In this document: in pieces, positions 34,178-44,000 of the stretch
Numbering within the stretch: position 1 is the first letter of the stretch
Layout of the letters: every line of letters starts with the position of its first letter
Origin: UBA1794 sp031552405
GTDB taxonomy: Bacteria > Bacteroidota > Bacteroidia > Bacteroidales > Bacteroidaceae
Length of the DNA: 64,000 bases
Reading direction: 5' to 3'
Assembly: GCA_031552405.1 (NCBI GenBank)
Contig: JAVBMN010000008.1
Coordinates: 1 to 64,000, forward strand
Translations under genes and position numbers: made by a program
Notes under the pieces: generated by a model
Told to the model about the DNA's origin: nothing
Database searches by the model: none
Seen by the model: only the letters and a program-made list of their open reading frames with translations

Positions 34178-34649
34178 ATTGCATCAACCCTCCACGTTCC
34201 ACCAACCTCTGAAACCCCTTCCTGTAAAGGGTTTCAGAGTGGAGGCACATTGTAAATCATAGCTAGCCGCAGTATGGAGCTGGCAGAAAGAGGTCACAGC
34301 CAGCGGAAAGAGATTAAAAACACAGGCCTAAGTTTAAGGAATCTCAGGCCTGAAATTTGAAAACGCAGGCCTGACTTTATGCAATTGCAGGCCTGACTTT
34401 ACGCAACTCGTGCGCACCAGATTTCGTGCGCACGAGGCAACTATCTGGTGCCCACCAATCTTTCAACTGATGCGCTTCAGCTAAACAACTCGTGCGCACC
34501 AGTTTTTTGAAGTATATCACCACCTATTTTTCATAAGGCTCAGCGGATTTTTCCGGTGGACACCTTCAGTGGAAGCACCACGTTCCACCTCGAAACTGCT
34601 TGTGGCAGGGCATTTCAGAGATTGGTGGAACGTGGAGGGTTGATGCAAT
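34178..34649. repeat. 37-bp inverted repeat enclosing a period-22 array
   Basis: The arms are 34178-34214 and 34613-34649, 37 bases each, identical in inverted orientation except one base. They contain the words ATTGCATCAACCC, CCACGTTCCACC and CTCTGAAA. A further hairpin, CTCTGAAACCC (34207-34217) with GGGTTTCAGAG (34229-34239), sits at the left arm. The 398 bases between the arms are the period-22 array plus unstructured flanks. No gene is present between 34069 and 34749. Confidence 0.85.
34323..34502. repeat. Period-22 array of palindromic words (copy A)
   Basis: CAGGCCTG-type words have centres at 34326.5, 34348.5, 34369.5 and 34391.5. GTGCGCAC-type words follow at 34413.5, 34429.5, 34451.5, 34473.5 and 34495.5. 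The steps are 22, 21, 22, 22, 16, 22, 22 and 22 bases. The off-phase word at 34429.5 forms an 11-bp inverted repeat with its left neighbour. The array is non-coding and matches copy B at 52648-52810 in opposite orientation. Confidence 0.85.
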
Positions 34650-34693
34650 ATGTGCATTTACAGAACATAATGAGCAAGTTGAAAGCGAAAAAG

Positions 34694-34725
34694 CTTGATT
34701 CTTTCTGCTGATAATCGTACTTTTG
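34694..34725 (+). promoter_or_regulatory. Promoter of the PL26-like lyase gene
   Basis: CTTG (34694-34697), 20 bases, then TACTTTTG (34718-34725): a good -33/-7 match 25 bases before the ATG at 34750. Confidence 0.65.
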
Positions 34726-34749
34726 CGGCTATATAACGAGTGATAGATC

Positions 34750-37700
34750 ATGAAAAGCAAAAAGCACTTCCTAAAAAGTGCCGTACTTGTATTGGCCGGA
34801 TTCTGGATTTTCTCTGCACAGAACACAGGCGTACAGGCGGCAGGGTTTACACCCAAAGAATTCTCAAAACAATGGCAGATTGAAGCAGAAAAAGGGTCAT
34901 TCCGCACCCACTTCCTGCACGATACCCTGGAAATATCCGCATCCAAGGGCCTGACTTTGTGGTACAAGGAAAAGATGTCGGGAGACATGGAGATTGAATA
35001 CGACGCCTGTGTCATGGACGAAGGAAAGCCGGGCGACCGGCTGAGCGACCTGAACTGCTTCTGGATGGCTACCGATCCGCAGCAGGCTTCCATCTGGAAC
35101 CGGGCCACATGGCGGAGCGGAATTTTTGAGAAGTATTACTCACTGCAGATGTACTATGTAGGATACGGCGGGAATGGAAACACCACCACCCGCTTCCGCA
35201 AATATGACGGAGATTATACCTCCTTCACCACCTCACAAAAAACGCCTGCCATTCTTAAAGAATATACGGATGCATCCCACCTGCTGAACGCCAACAAATG
35301 GGTACATATACGTATAAAAGTGACAGACGGACGCGTGGAATATTTCCGCAACGGAGAGCGACTGGTGGATTACCGCGACCCCTTCCCCTTGACCGAAGGA
35401 TGGTTTGGGTTCCGTACTACCCAATCGAGGGTACGGATTGCCAACTTCAACTGGAAAAGGACAGAGTACAAGGAAGTACCCCTCCGCTGGATCGGCGACA
35501 CCCCAAAGACTGCCACCAATGTAAGTTTTGGCGTTCCTTTCCGCAAAGGAGAGGTGAAAGACCCGAAAGAACTGCTTGTATATAACGAAACAAACCGCGA
35601 GATCCCTGCGGATGCGTGGGCACTGGCCCACTGGCCCGACGGCTCATTGAAGTGGGTAGGATTCGCCACCACCGTACCGGGAGGGACCGAACAGATAAAA
35701 GTAAAAAAGGGAAAAGCGGAAGACACCCGCAAATCTCAGATCACCGTACAAGAAAAACAGGGAAAGATCACCCTTTCCACCGGCGCCCTGACGGCCTGGT
35801 TCTCGCCCGGCGGAGCTGCCCTCTGTGACAGTATGTACTGCGGCAGCCGCAAGATTGCCGGGGCTGCAGAACTTACCGCACTCACCGAACTGCGGAATGG
35901 CACGGCGGAAAGTGATGCATCCATCCTGCAAACCTCCTACTCCAGTGTCATAAAGAATATCACTGTGGAGCGAGCCGGTAAGACACGCGCCGCAGTGCGC
36001 ATTGAGGGAGTACACGCCAATGCTTCCCGCGAGTGGCTGCCCTTCACCGTACGACTCTATTTCTACGCCGGAAGCGATCAGGTAAAGATGGTACACACCT
36101 TTATTTACGATGGCGATCAGGACAAAGACTTCATCAAAGGCCTGGGCATTCGTTTCAACACCCCGCTGCGTGAGGCATTGTATAACCGCCATGTGGCATT
36201 TGCAGGAGGCGGACAGGGTATGTGGTGCGAACCGGTACAACCACTGACCGGTCGACGCGTCTTGCAGCTCGATGGCGATGCCACCCTGTACACACAACAG
36301 GTGGACGGGCAACGCATCCCTCCCTATGAATCATTCGACGAGAAAGGCAAAAACCTGATTGACAACTGGGCATCCTGGGATAGCTACCGCCTGTCGCAAC
36401 TCACGGCCGACGGGTTCAGCATCCGCAAGCGGGCCACTACAGACAGCCCCTGGATCGGCACAGCCTCCTCCACACGCTCACGTGGTTTTGCCTTTGCGGG
36501 CGATGTGAGCGGAGGTCTCAGCGTATCTTTGCAAAACTTCTGGCAGGCATACCCCGCCTCCATCGAGATCAATGGCATGCGCAGCCCGCAGGCAGAGCTG
36601 ACCGTATGGCTGTGGAGCCCGGAACATGAAGCAATGGACCTACGGCACTATGACAAGGTGGCGCACGACCTGAACGCCAGTTACGAAGATGTGCAGGAAG
36701 GAATGAGCACTCCCTACGGCATAGCCCGCACCAGCACATTAATGCTCCGCTTTACGGATAGCCTCCCGTCACGCACGGAAATGAACACTCTAGCCGATCA
36801 GTTCTCCGAGTCTACCCAACTGGCCTGTACCCCCGAGTACCTACACCATTGCCGCGCATTCGGTATATGGAGCCTGCCCGACCGCAGTACTCCCGTCCGC
36901 ACCCAGATAGAAAGTTACATGGATTCCCTGAACCTCTACTACGAGCGCAGTGTGGAACAACGCCGCTGGTACGGCTTCTGGAACTATGGCGACGTGATGC
37001 ATGCATACGACCTGCAGCGCCATGAATGGCGTTATGACATTGGCGGATACGCCTGGGACAATACGGAGCTGGCCTCCAATATGCTCTTCTGGTACTCCTT
37101 CCTCCGCACCGGAAGCGCCTCAGCCTGGCGCATGGCCGAGGCCATGACACGCCATACCGCTGAGGTGGATGTATACCACCTGGGGGAAATGGCCGGACTG
37201 GGCAGCAGGCACAACGTAAGCCACTGGGGCTGTGGCGCGAAAGAAGCCCGCATCAGCCAGGCTGCCTGGAACCGTTTCTATTATTACCTCACCACCGACG
37301 AGCGTTGTGGCGACCTCATGACGGAAGTGAAAGATGCCGACCAGATACTTTACACCATCGACCCCATGCGACTGGCACAGCCGCGTGAGAAGTATCCTTG
37401 TACCGCCCCGGCCCGACTTCGTATCGGTCCCGACTGGCTGGCATACGCCGGCAACTGGATGACCGAGTGGGAGCGCACCGGCAACACCGCATACCGCGAC
37501 AAGATCATTGCCGGAATGAAAAGTATCAGCGAACTGCCTCATGGCATCTTCACCGGTCCGGCAGTACTGGGATATGACCCAAAGACAGGAGTCCTGTCGT
37601 ATGAAGGAGATACCGCCATCCAAAGCACCAATCACCTGATGACCATCATGGGCGGCTTTGAGGTAAACCACGAACTCATAGAGATGCTCCCCCGGACCGA

Positions 37701-38001
37701 CTGGAAGAAAGCCTGGCTGGATCATGCCACCCGCTACGCCAGAATGGGTGGACGCCACTTCCGTGTTCCCAAGCTGACCGCCTATGCTGCCTGGAAAACA
37801 GGGGAAAAAGAACTGGCCACAGAAGCATGGGCCGAACTATTCAACCCCTCTAATGACCGCCCACCTGTGCTGAACATGAAAAAGGTAGTACCCCCATTTG
37901 TCCTTGAGCCGGTAGACGAAGCGAATATATCCACAAACGACGCCGCCACCTGGGTACTCAATGCTATATTTATGATGGAGGTAATCCCAATAGACGAATA
38001 A
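34750..38001 (+). CDS. Secreted PL26/YetA-like rhamnogalacturonan lyase-type protein with DUF6250 domain
   Basis: A 1083-residue exported protein. A signal peptide (about residues 1-30) is followed by a DUF6250-like beta-sandwich (about 33-235) and then by the three-part PcRGLX/YetA fold typical of PL26 exo-rhamnogalacturonan lyases: an N-terminal barrel with VPLRWIGDTPK and AHWPDGSLKWVGF (about 240-310), a central catalytic region, and a C-terminal alpha/alpha toroid with the GSRHNVSHWGCGAK segment. It would cleave rhamnogalacturonan outside the cytoplasm. The promoter is good and a terminator follows. No SusCD pair is adjacent. Substrate is by family resemblance only. Confidence 0.7.
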   Translation: MKSKKHFLKSAVLVLAGFWIFSAQNTGVQAAGFTPKEFSKQWQIEAEKGSFRTHFLHDTLEISASKGLTLWYKEKMSGDMEIEYDACVMDEGKPGDRLSDLNCFWMATDPQQASIWNRATWRSGIFEKYYSLQMYYVGYGGNGNTTTRFRKYDGDYTSFTTSQKTPAILKEYTDASHLLNANKWVHIRIKVTDGRVEYFRNGERLVDYRDPFPLTEGWFGFRTTQSRVRIANFNWKRTEYKEVPLRWIGDTPKTATNVSFGVPFRKGEVKDPKELLVYNETNREIPADAWALAHWPDGSLKWVGFATTVPGGTEQIKVKKGKAEDTRKSQITVQEKQGKITLSTGALTAWFSPGGAALCDSMYCGSRKIAGAAELTALTELRNGTAESDASILQTSYSSVIKNITVERAGKTRAAVRIEGVHANASREWLPFTVRLYFYAGSDQVKMVHTFIYDGDQDKDFIKGLGIRFNTPLREALYNRHVAFAGGGQGMWCEPVQPLTGRRVLQLDGDATLYTQQVDGQRIPPYESFDEKGKNLIDNWASWDSYRLSQLTADGFSIRKRATTDSPWIGTASSTRSRGFAFAGDVSGGLSVSLQNFWQAYPASIEINGMRSPQAELTVWLWSPEHEAMDLRHYDKVAHDLNASYEDVQEGMSTPYGIARTSTLMLRFTDSLPSRTEMNTLADQFSESTQLACTPEYLHHCRAFGIWSLPDRSTPVRTQIESYMDSLNLYYERSVEQRRWYGFWNYGDVMHAYDLQRHEWRYDIGGYAWDNTELASNMLFWYSFLRTGSASAWRMAEAMTRHTAEVDVYHLGEMAGLGSRHNVSHWGCGAKEARISQAAWNRFYYYLTTDERCGDLMTEVKDADQILYTIDPMRLAQPREKYPCTAPARLRIGPDWLAYAGNWMTEWERTGNTAYRDKIIAGMKSISELPHGIFTGPAVLGYDPKTGVLSYEGDTAIQSTNHLMTIMGGFEVNHELIEMLPRTDWKKAWLDHATRYARMGGRHFRVPKLTAYAAWKTGEKELATEAWAELFNPSNDRPPVLNMKKVVPPFVLEPVDEANISTNDAATWVLNAIFMMEVIPIDE

Positions 38002-38039
38002 GCGATTTCCAAGAACAAGTATATATACCAAAACAAGAG

Positions 38040-38070
38040 AGGCCGTTACAAGATATTTTTGTAACGGCCT
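38040..38070 (+). terminator. Terminator after the PL26-like gene
   Basis: AGGCCGTTACAA (38040-38051) pairs perfectly with TTGTAACGGCCT (38059-38070). It sits between convergent genes. Confidence 0.75.
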
Positions 38071-38102
38071 CCTTTCAGTTCCTAAAAATAGGGCTTCTAA
38101 AT

Positions 38103-41048
38103 CTATCTAAGGAACTTTATTTGCAGGTATTCCCCGTTCTTCTCAAGAACAAGCGTGTATGAACCTTCCGGAAGAGAAGAGATTTCAATCATATTATGTC
38201 CATATAGAGTTGCAGACTGGTATATCAACTGCCCATCCATAGTATAAATTCTTGCCTGCACCTCTTTCTCAGATTCTATGCAAAGTTGGGTATGAGAACT
38301 GTTTGTATAAACAGATGCAAATGGAGTTGCCTGAGTATCATTATCTAAATCTGTAAGAAGCACATATTCTTCAGTATAATCACTGATGTTATAAGTGGAA
38401 TATTGATTTGCCTTATTAAATGTAGGGTTATCAAAGAACACCAAATATTCTGCTCCATCAGGGTAACGTCCATAAGAGGTGGTTCCGCTGTGCATAGCAT
38501 AGCGTATAGAATCAACCAGCAGTAAGTTGCCATCCTTGCCACGTTTTGATAGATAAACGCTTCCGCCTTCTTTGGCCAACTTGAAGTTGGCATGCAATAC
38601 GCCCCGTTCAGGCTTTTTGCTACACCATACAATCGCTCTTCCATGTGCCGGAATTATTGTTTCCCCATTGCTATCGGAAGAGAAATGGAACAATTCATAA
38701 TCCGCAGGATTGTTAGAGAGATAATAATCCTTCATATCAATGTCATAGTATGCTGAGTTATAGATCTCAATCCAGTCTTCTATCTTGAACGTATTATCTG
38801 CAAAGATGCTATTCTCCGCACTTATCTCATTGATGTATAGTCCTGCCCTCCGACTCTTCTCGACTGGTTCATACACCGCCCTGACAGTTGTACTATCGGT
38901 GAGAACCAACTCAATAGAAGGGCTGTCATAATAAAAAGTACGTCCGTTTGTAGTAATCTCCCAATGCTTAAAACATTCTTCACTCTCATAAAGAGGAGCC
39001 GTTAAAGCCAATTCCCGATCTTGGAAATACTTTCCATCATAAGGTAAAACAGGAATAAACTGCTGATTAAAACCTAAGGATACACTCGGTTGGCTAGAGG
39101 TAATAAACAGGCCATGAGGAATTCCAAGGTCAAAATTCTCCTGCAGATTATAATACGCCTGTTGCCAGGCAATATACACTGCTTTATTGATATCCTTCAC
39201 TCCCTTATCCAGGTCTTTGGCTTGTTCCGGCCACCGTTGCTGATAATAAGGATACTCAGAGGCAATACGCTCCTTCATTAGTGCCGTTTGTTTTGTAAAA
39301 CGCTCAGGGTTATATACAGAGCCGGCTACTATACATTGGGTGGTAATATACTGATTTTCAAAGTGCTTATTCTTTAATAAATAGAATATCATCTTCTCTG
39401 CAAAGGTTGTACTTGAGCTTTCTTTCATCTCTCTCAGTTTGTTATCCTTAACAGACGAACTACGCATACCTTTATCCAAATCATTCAGCAGCCACCGCCA
39501 TTTAGCATCTTCCTCTTTGGGACGAAAGAACTTCTGATTATTACGAGGCCAGTCTGTATTTCCTATAAATAACTCCACAGACATATAATACAGATAATTA
39601 TCTATATCTATCATCTGGACGGCCTGATTATACAAGGAATCAGCACTAAGGTCAGCAGTCCTTATGAAACTCTCCATTTTCTTGTATTCTTCAAGATTTC
39701 CTACAACGGGGATTTCATCCCAAGCTCTTTCAATAAGATCGAACTCATCCTTTCCATACCCATAATTGGAATAGAGGTTATCCTTACTGCTACGCTCTCG
39801 CAAGTTCAGAATTCCCCAGTACTCTCCATTCAGATATATCGCTGCAGGAGAATAAGCCTGATAAGTGAGTGGCGTTACATCTGCCATACTTTGGATGGCC
39901 GCATCACGAATGATAGCGCCTCCTGACGAATACTGTCCACCATTACGAAGGATTATACTCTTGAAACGCCTTCCGGGCCGATCTAAAAAAAATGGGTAGT
40001 CCAGACGGTTTGTACCATACTTCTTACCAGCCTTCACGGTAAATGATTTCTGAGGATACTCCCGTGAGGCATTTCCACTTATTGCTAGCCCGACTTCCTG
40101 ATTCAGCTTCAGTTCATGCTGCTTATCCAAGAACTCCATATTACCAAACCGGGTCCATTCTTGATTCCAGTTGGCCTTTTCGTTGCTTGCTTTTACGGCA
40201 CCATTTGTCCCGATACAGTAAATTCCAATAGAATCGTTATATAGAAAGACACTATCCATAGTCAGAAAAACAACCGGAAGATCCGACTCGCGCTCGTCAA
40301 TCATGTAGGTCGCCGTAGATATACTACCCTCCAGAAAGTTGGGAGCAAAAGCTTTTGCTCTCAATGGAGTTGTTTTAGATATCAGGAGGGGAGAGTTCGT
40401 ATACAAACGACCAAACTCCTCTGTCGGCACAGTACCATCCATTGTATAGTACACCTTTGCACCGGCAGTTGCACAACAAATACTCACAGAAATCAGAGCG
40501 TTATAGAAACCACTCTTCATGGAGAATTCCGGAGCCTCAACGCGCTCATAGCTTATTACAGACTGATTATTTGATGCACAAAACGTGGATTCCAAGAAAT
40601 GGCCTACAGGAGCCTCTTTGTCTCCATCCCGGCTTCTTCCATAACTCACATTTGTAAACTGATCAGGATAGTATAACACATCCAAAACCTCTCCCTCTTT
40701 AGTAGAAACAGAGAGATAACCACCCTCTGCATCGACATCCAGATTGCCACCTTTCCCATCATTCACCTCATCATTGATCCACACCACAGCATAACCATGA
40801 GCAGGCAACTTCCGGGAAGTTTTTAATGTGTATTTCCGTACTCTGTCTTCTTCATCGGAAAAACAAAAATCCTTTAAATCAAGATCCTCTGAGGATGAGT
40901 TATACAACTCAATCCACCCGCTATAATCATAACTAGGATCCAGCTGTTTGCTTACGTTGCAAATAGATATCTCATTAATTACAATCTGCGAAAAGAGGCC
41001 CTGGGCTATTATCGTCAGGCTAAGCCATACAAAAAATCGTTTTCTCAT
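38103..41048 (-). CDS. Secreted lamin-tail/CotH kinase-like protein with T9SS sorting domain
   Basis: A 981-residue exported protein. After a signal peptide come a lamin-tail domain (about 20-150; INEISICN and GWIELYNSSSEDLDLKDFCFSD), a chitobiase/hexosaminidase C-terminal-like module (about 170-245), a CotH-type kinase region with GNASREYPQKSFTVKAGKKYG and WRWLLNDLDKGM (about 290-510), a second lamin-tail domain (about 735-850; INEISAENS), and a C-terminal T9SS-type sorting domain (RIYTMDGQLIY...LPEGSYTLVLEKNG). It starts 49 bases after the next CotH gene's stop, so they are probably co-transcribed. CotH-like proteins phosphorylate spore coat proteins in Bacillus; the role here is unknown. 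Confidence 0.8.
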   Translation of the reverse strand: MRKRFFVWLSLTIIAQGLFSQIVINEISICNVSKQLDPSYDYSGWIELYNSSSEDLDLKDFCFSDEEDRVRKYTLKTSRKLPAHGYAVVWINDEVNDGKGGNLDVDAEGGYLSVSTKEGEVLDVLYYPDQFTNVSYGRSRDGDKEAPVGHFLESTFCASNNQSVISYERVEAPEFSMKSGFYNALISVSICCATAGAKVYYTMDGTVPTEEFGRLYTNSPLLISKTTPLRAKAFAPNFLEGSISTATYMIDERESDLPVVFLTMDSVFLYNDSIGIYCIGTNGAVKASNEKANWNQEWTRFGNMEFLDKQHELKLNQEVGLAISGNASREYPQKSFTVKAGKKYGTNRLDYPFFLDRPGRRFKSIILRNGGQYSSGGAIIRDAAIQSMADVTPLTYQAYSPAAIYLNGEYWGILNLRERSSKDNLYSNYGYGKDEFDLIERAWDEIPVVGNLEEYKKMESFIRTADLSADSLYNQAVQMIDIDNYLYYMSVELFIGNTDWPRNNQKFFRPKEEDAKWRWLLNDLDKGMRSSSVKDNKLREMKESSSTTFAEKMIFYLLKNKHFENQYITTQCIVAGSVYNPERFTKQTALMKERIASEYPYYQQRWPEQAKDLDKGVKDINKAVYIAWQQAYYNLQENFDLGIPHGLFITSSQPSVSLGFNQQFIPVLPYDGKYFQDRELALTAPLYESEECFKHWEITTNGRTFYYDSPSIELVLTDSTTVRAVYEPVEKSRRAGLYINEISAENSIFADNTFKIEDWIEIYNSAYYDIDMKDYYLSNNPADYELFHFSSDSNGETIIPAHGRAIVWCSKKPERGVLHANFKLAKEGGSVYLSKRGKDGNLLLVDSIRYAMHSGTTSYGRYPDGAEYLVFFDNPTFNKANQYSTYNISDYTEEYVLLTDLDNDTQATPFASVYTNSSHTQLCIESEKEVQARIYTMDGQLIYQSATLYGHNMIEISSLPEGSYTLVLEKNGEYLQIKFLR

Positions 41049-41097
41049 TTTCTACTACATCTCTAACCGTTCTACAATTTCTCTCCTGATCATGCCT

Positions 41098-44000
41098 CTA
41101 TTCCATTATCAGTATTTCTTTCAAAGAATAGCCTTTCTCCGTGTGTAGCTGAAGAATATACATTCCTGTACTTAGGCCCTCTCTCTTAATCACGATTTGA
41201 TCTGCATCAAAGTATTCTTCATACCGTATCTGCATACCTAACGCGTTGTAAATGGTAAGTGAGACCTTCCCTGTTTGAAGTTCCTCAGGCAGGCTTATGT
41301 AGGACTCAGACACACATGGATTCGGATACACAGAAATCCGGAGCTCTCCATTGCGAAGCGCAGGCAGCTCTGAGAACATGCTGTTTTTACGCCCAGGTGT
41401 TCCTCTCAATGGAGAGGTAACCCAGTTTTCACCCTGACCATTATCTAATGTGTGGTTAATCAGCTCAATTGTTGAACCGCTGTCATTTGCTCCTGTAGGC
41501 CACGGGCTTACGCTCTTATATTGAACTTGATCTATCAGAACTCCCAAGTCATTATATAAACGAAGATGATCTCCTGCACTTCCTAATCCAAAATCAAAAT
41601 CTCCCCGGTAATTCCCTACTTCCGGATACAATGCTGTGAACTTATTCATGCTTTCACATAACACGATATAACCTTGTGCCGGTATCTTCGTGTTATCAGG
41701 GAAAATATAAGAATGTTTGTCATTATCATCTTTGAAGCACCATCCGGATATATCCAAGGTATAATCCTGAGGGTTATAGAATTCAACCCAGTCACCTGCA
41801 TCAAAGACTGGAGAAGAGGCATAATTCACCTCATTAATAATTAAATAATCAGGTTCTACCTCCACTTCTTTGAAATATGCTGTAACAAGAGTATTCGACA
41901 AAGAAGCCAGGCTTATCAATATCGTATCATTGCTTTCGTTTGTACTCCAGTGAGAAAATACATATCCTTTTTTAGGAATAGCAACCAATTGCACCGGAAC
42001 TTCTGCAAAATAGCTTCCTGTCCACGGATAAGGCTTCGAGGAATCTTTCAATCCAACAGTACTCTCATTGATATGGATAGTATTTACTTTAATAGTACCC
42101 TCATCAATAGTAGAATTGACGGTAAGCAATGTAGTATCCGAAAGATTAAAACGATCTTTCAGGTGCTTCCGCATGTAAGAAGGGCGAGTCTGAAAGAAAT
42201 TAGCTATACTGGCATAATTCTGCTCCTTACTAATACTACCCCAACGTGCTATATGGGCATCTATATCCAAAGCCATATCCGCTTTCATAGAGTCCAATAC
42301 AGCTATAGTACGATTCGGAAGGAAAGTCGTATTCATCTGATCACAGAACATATTAATGAATGTGTTTCTTGGCTGAAAAGCTTCAAGCAGGCTTCGTAGT
42401 ATCACAGTTGATTTCTCTCCATCCTTTGTTGTAGTGTATGATAATCTATCGTATGAAGGTTGTGCAAACCCTTGATCCAGATCATATGTAATCCATCTCC
42501 AACGTCCGTCGTGTCCGAAAGCTGCATTCGGGAAATACTGAGAAGTACGTTTCTTCCAAATCTTCCTGTTGTTCCCTAGGAAATCGGTGTTATTTACATA
42601 GATCTCAATCATGAAATGAGTGAGATAATTATCAATATCTATTTTACTAGCTAAGTACTCATAATTGGCAGGATCTGATAACTGATTGCTCTTACAGAAG
42701 GCTTCTATGGCAGAATAGTCTACATATTCATAGTCATACCCTTCATTTATCTTCTCCGTAGCTGCATTTGCAATAATCACTTCAGTAGGATTAATGTTAT
42801 AATGGCCGCTAAAGTAGTATTCATCAAAGTTTTCACGCATATTCATAATCCCCCAGTACTCACCATTCAGAAAGTGAATCACAGCTCTTGAATCTTGTAC
42901 ATTGCAATTCAAATGCCTAACAAGCTGGTGAGCCATAGCATCATGGAACAGGTTTGTAGCCCAATTATTACCTGAGTTTCTAGCCAAGAATGAATTGAAC
43001 ACCCCTATTTCAGCTTGCCCAATAAAAGGATGTTGTTGCAAACCAGGAAAGAAAGCATGATTGAAGACACCGGCATCACTACCAAACCTCTTTTTTGCAT
43101 CAAAGCGTAGCGATTTACGAGGCCAGTTTGTAGAGAAGTTCCCATGAACACGCATGGATGCATTTTGCACATACTCTACCTCTCCTGCTTTGGAGAAGAT
43201 TTCAAAATGCGCAGGACGCTCCCAACCCTGCATAAAGTTAGCATCAGGTGTTGTTTGATCACGGGTCTTATCATAACGGGCTCCTGGAACATAGATACCT
43301 GTATTATAATCAAACAATGCAGAATCCGGACACACCACAGAAATTACGGGCAAATGGAATCGGTTATTAATCAATGGATCCACAAAGAAAGTCTGAGTAA
43401 CGACCCTACTATCTATTGCTCCTTGTTTTCTGCATATTGCTCTGACAACTGTCACATTGCCAACCGAAGGATTAGGGCCTCCCTGCTTCCTATAGTAAGC
43501 AGGAATCAGAGAACGGTCACCTTGCTGATTACCTTTTGGATCTATCAAAATAGATCCTTTGTAAAGCATGGTAGTTGATTTACGTGCAGTTGGCTGAGTA
43601 TTTGCACTTGAATAATCATACTTCACCGGAAACTCAGTTCCGTCTAACGCATTGACATCGGGAATAGACCCATCCAGAGTATATAAGATCTCTGCATTAG
43701 GATCATCACTGGTAATGGTCAGCTGGATAGAATTCGTATAAAAACCTGCATCGTGAGAGAAAAGAGGAAAGTTCATCTGCGACGTATATGAACTTGCTGC
43801 ATTTACAGCACCAGGAGTTGGCGAGGTAAAGAAAGCATATTCTCCATTACTTGCCAATCCATACGACTGGTCTGTGGATAATGCCGGAACCACTATCTGA
43901 TCCATCGTAGCACCATCCGGTTGGGTTAACGTAACAGTTTCTCCAGCATCACTCAACTTAAAGTTTGTATGAAAACTCTGAAACGGAAGATTGTATTTTT

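Noticed and set aside
34323..34502. CRISPR array
   Set aside because: Words are 8-14 bp and self-complementary, spacers are about 8-14 bp and no cas gene is present.
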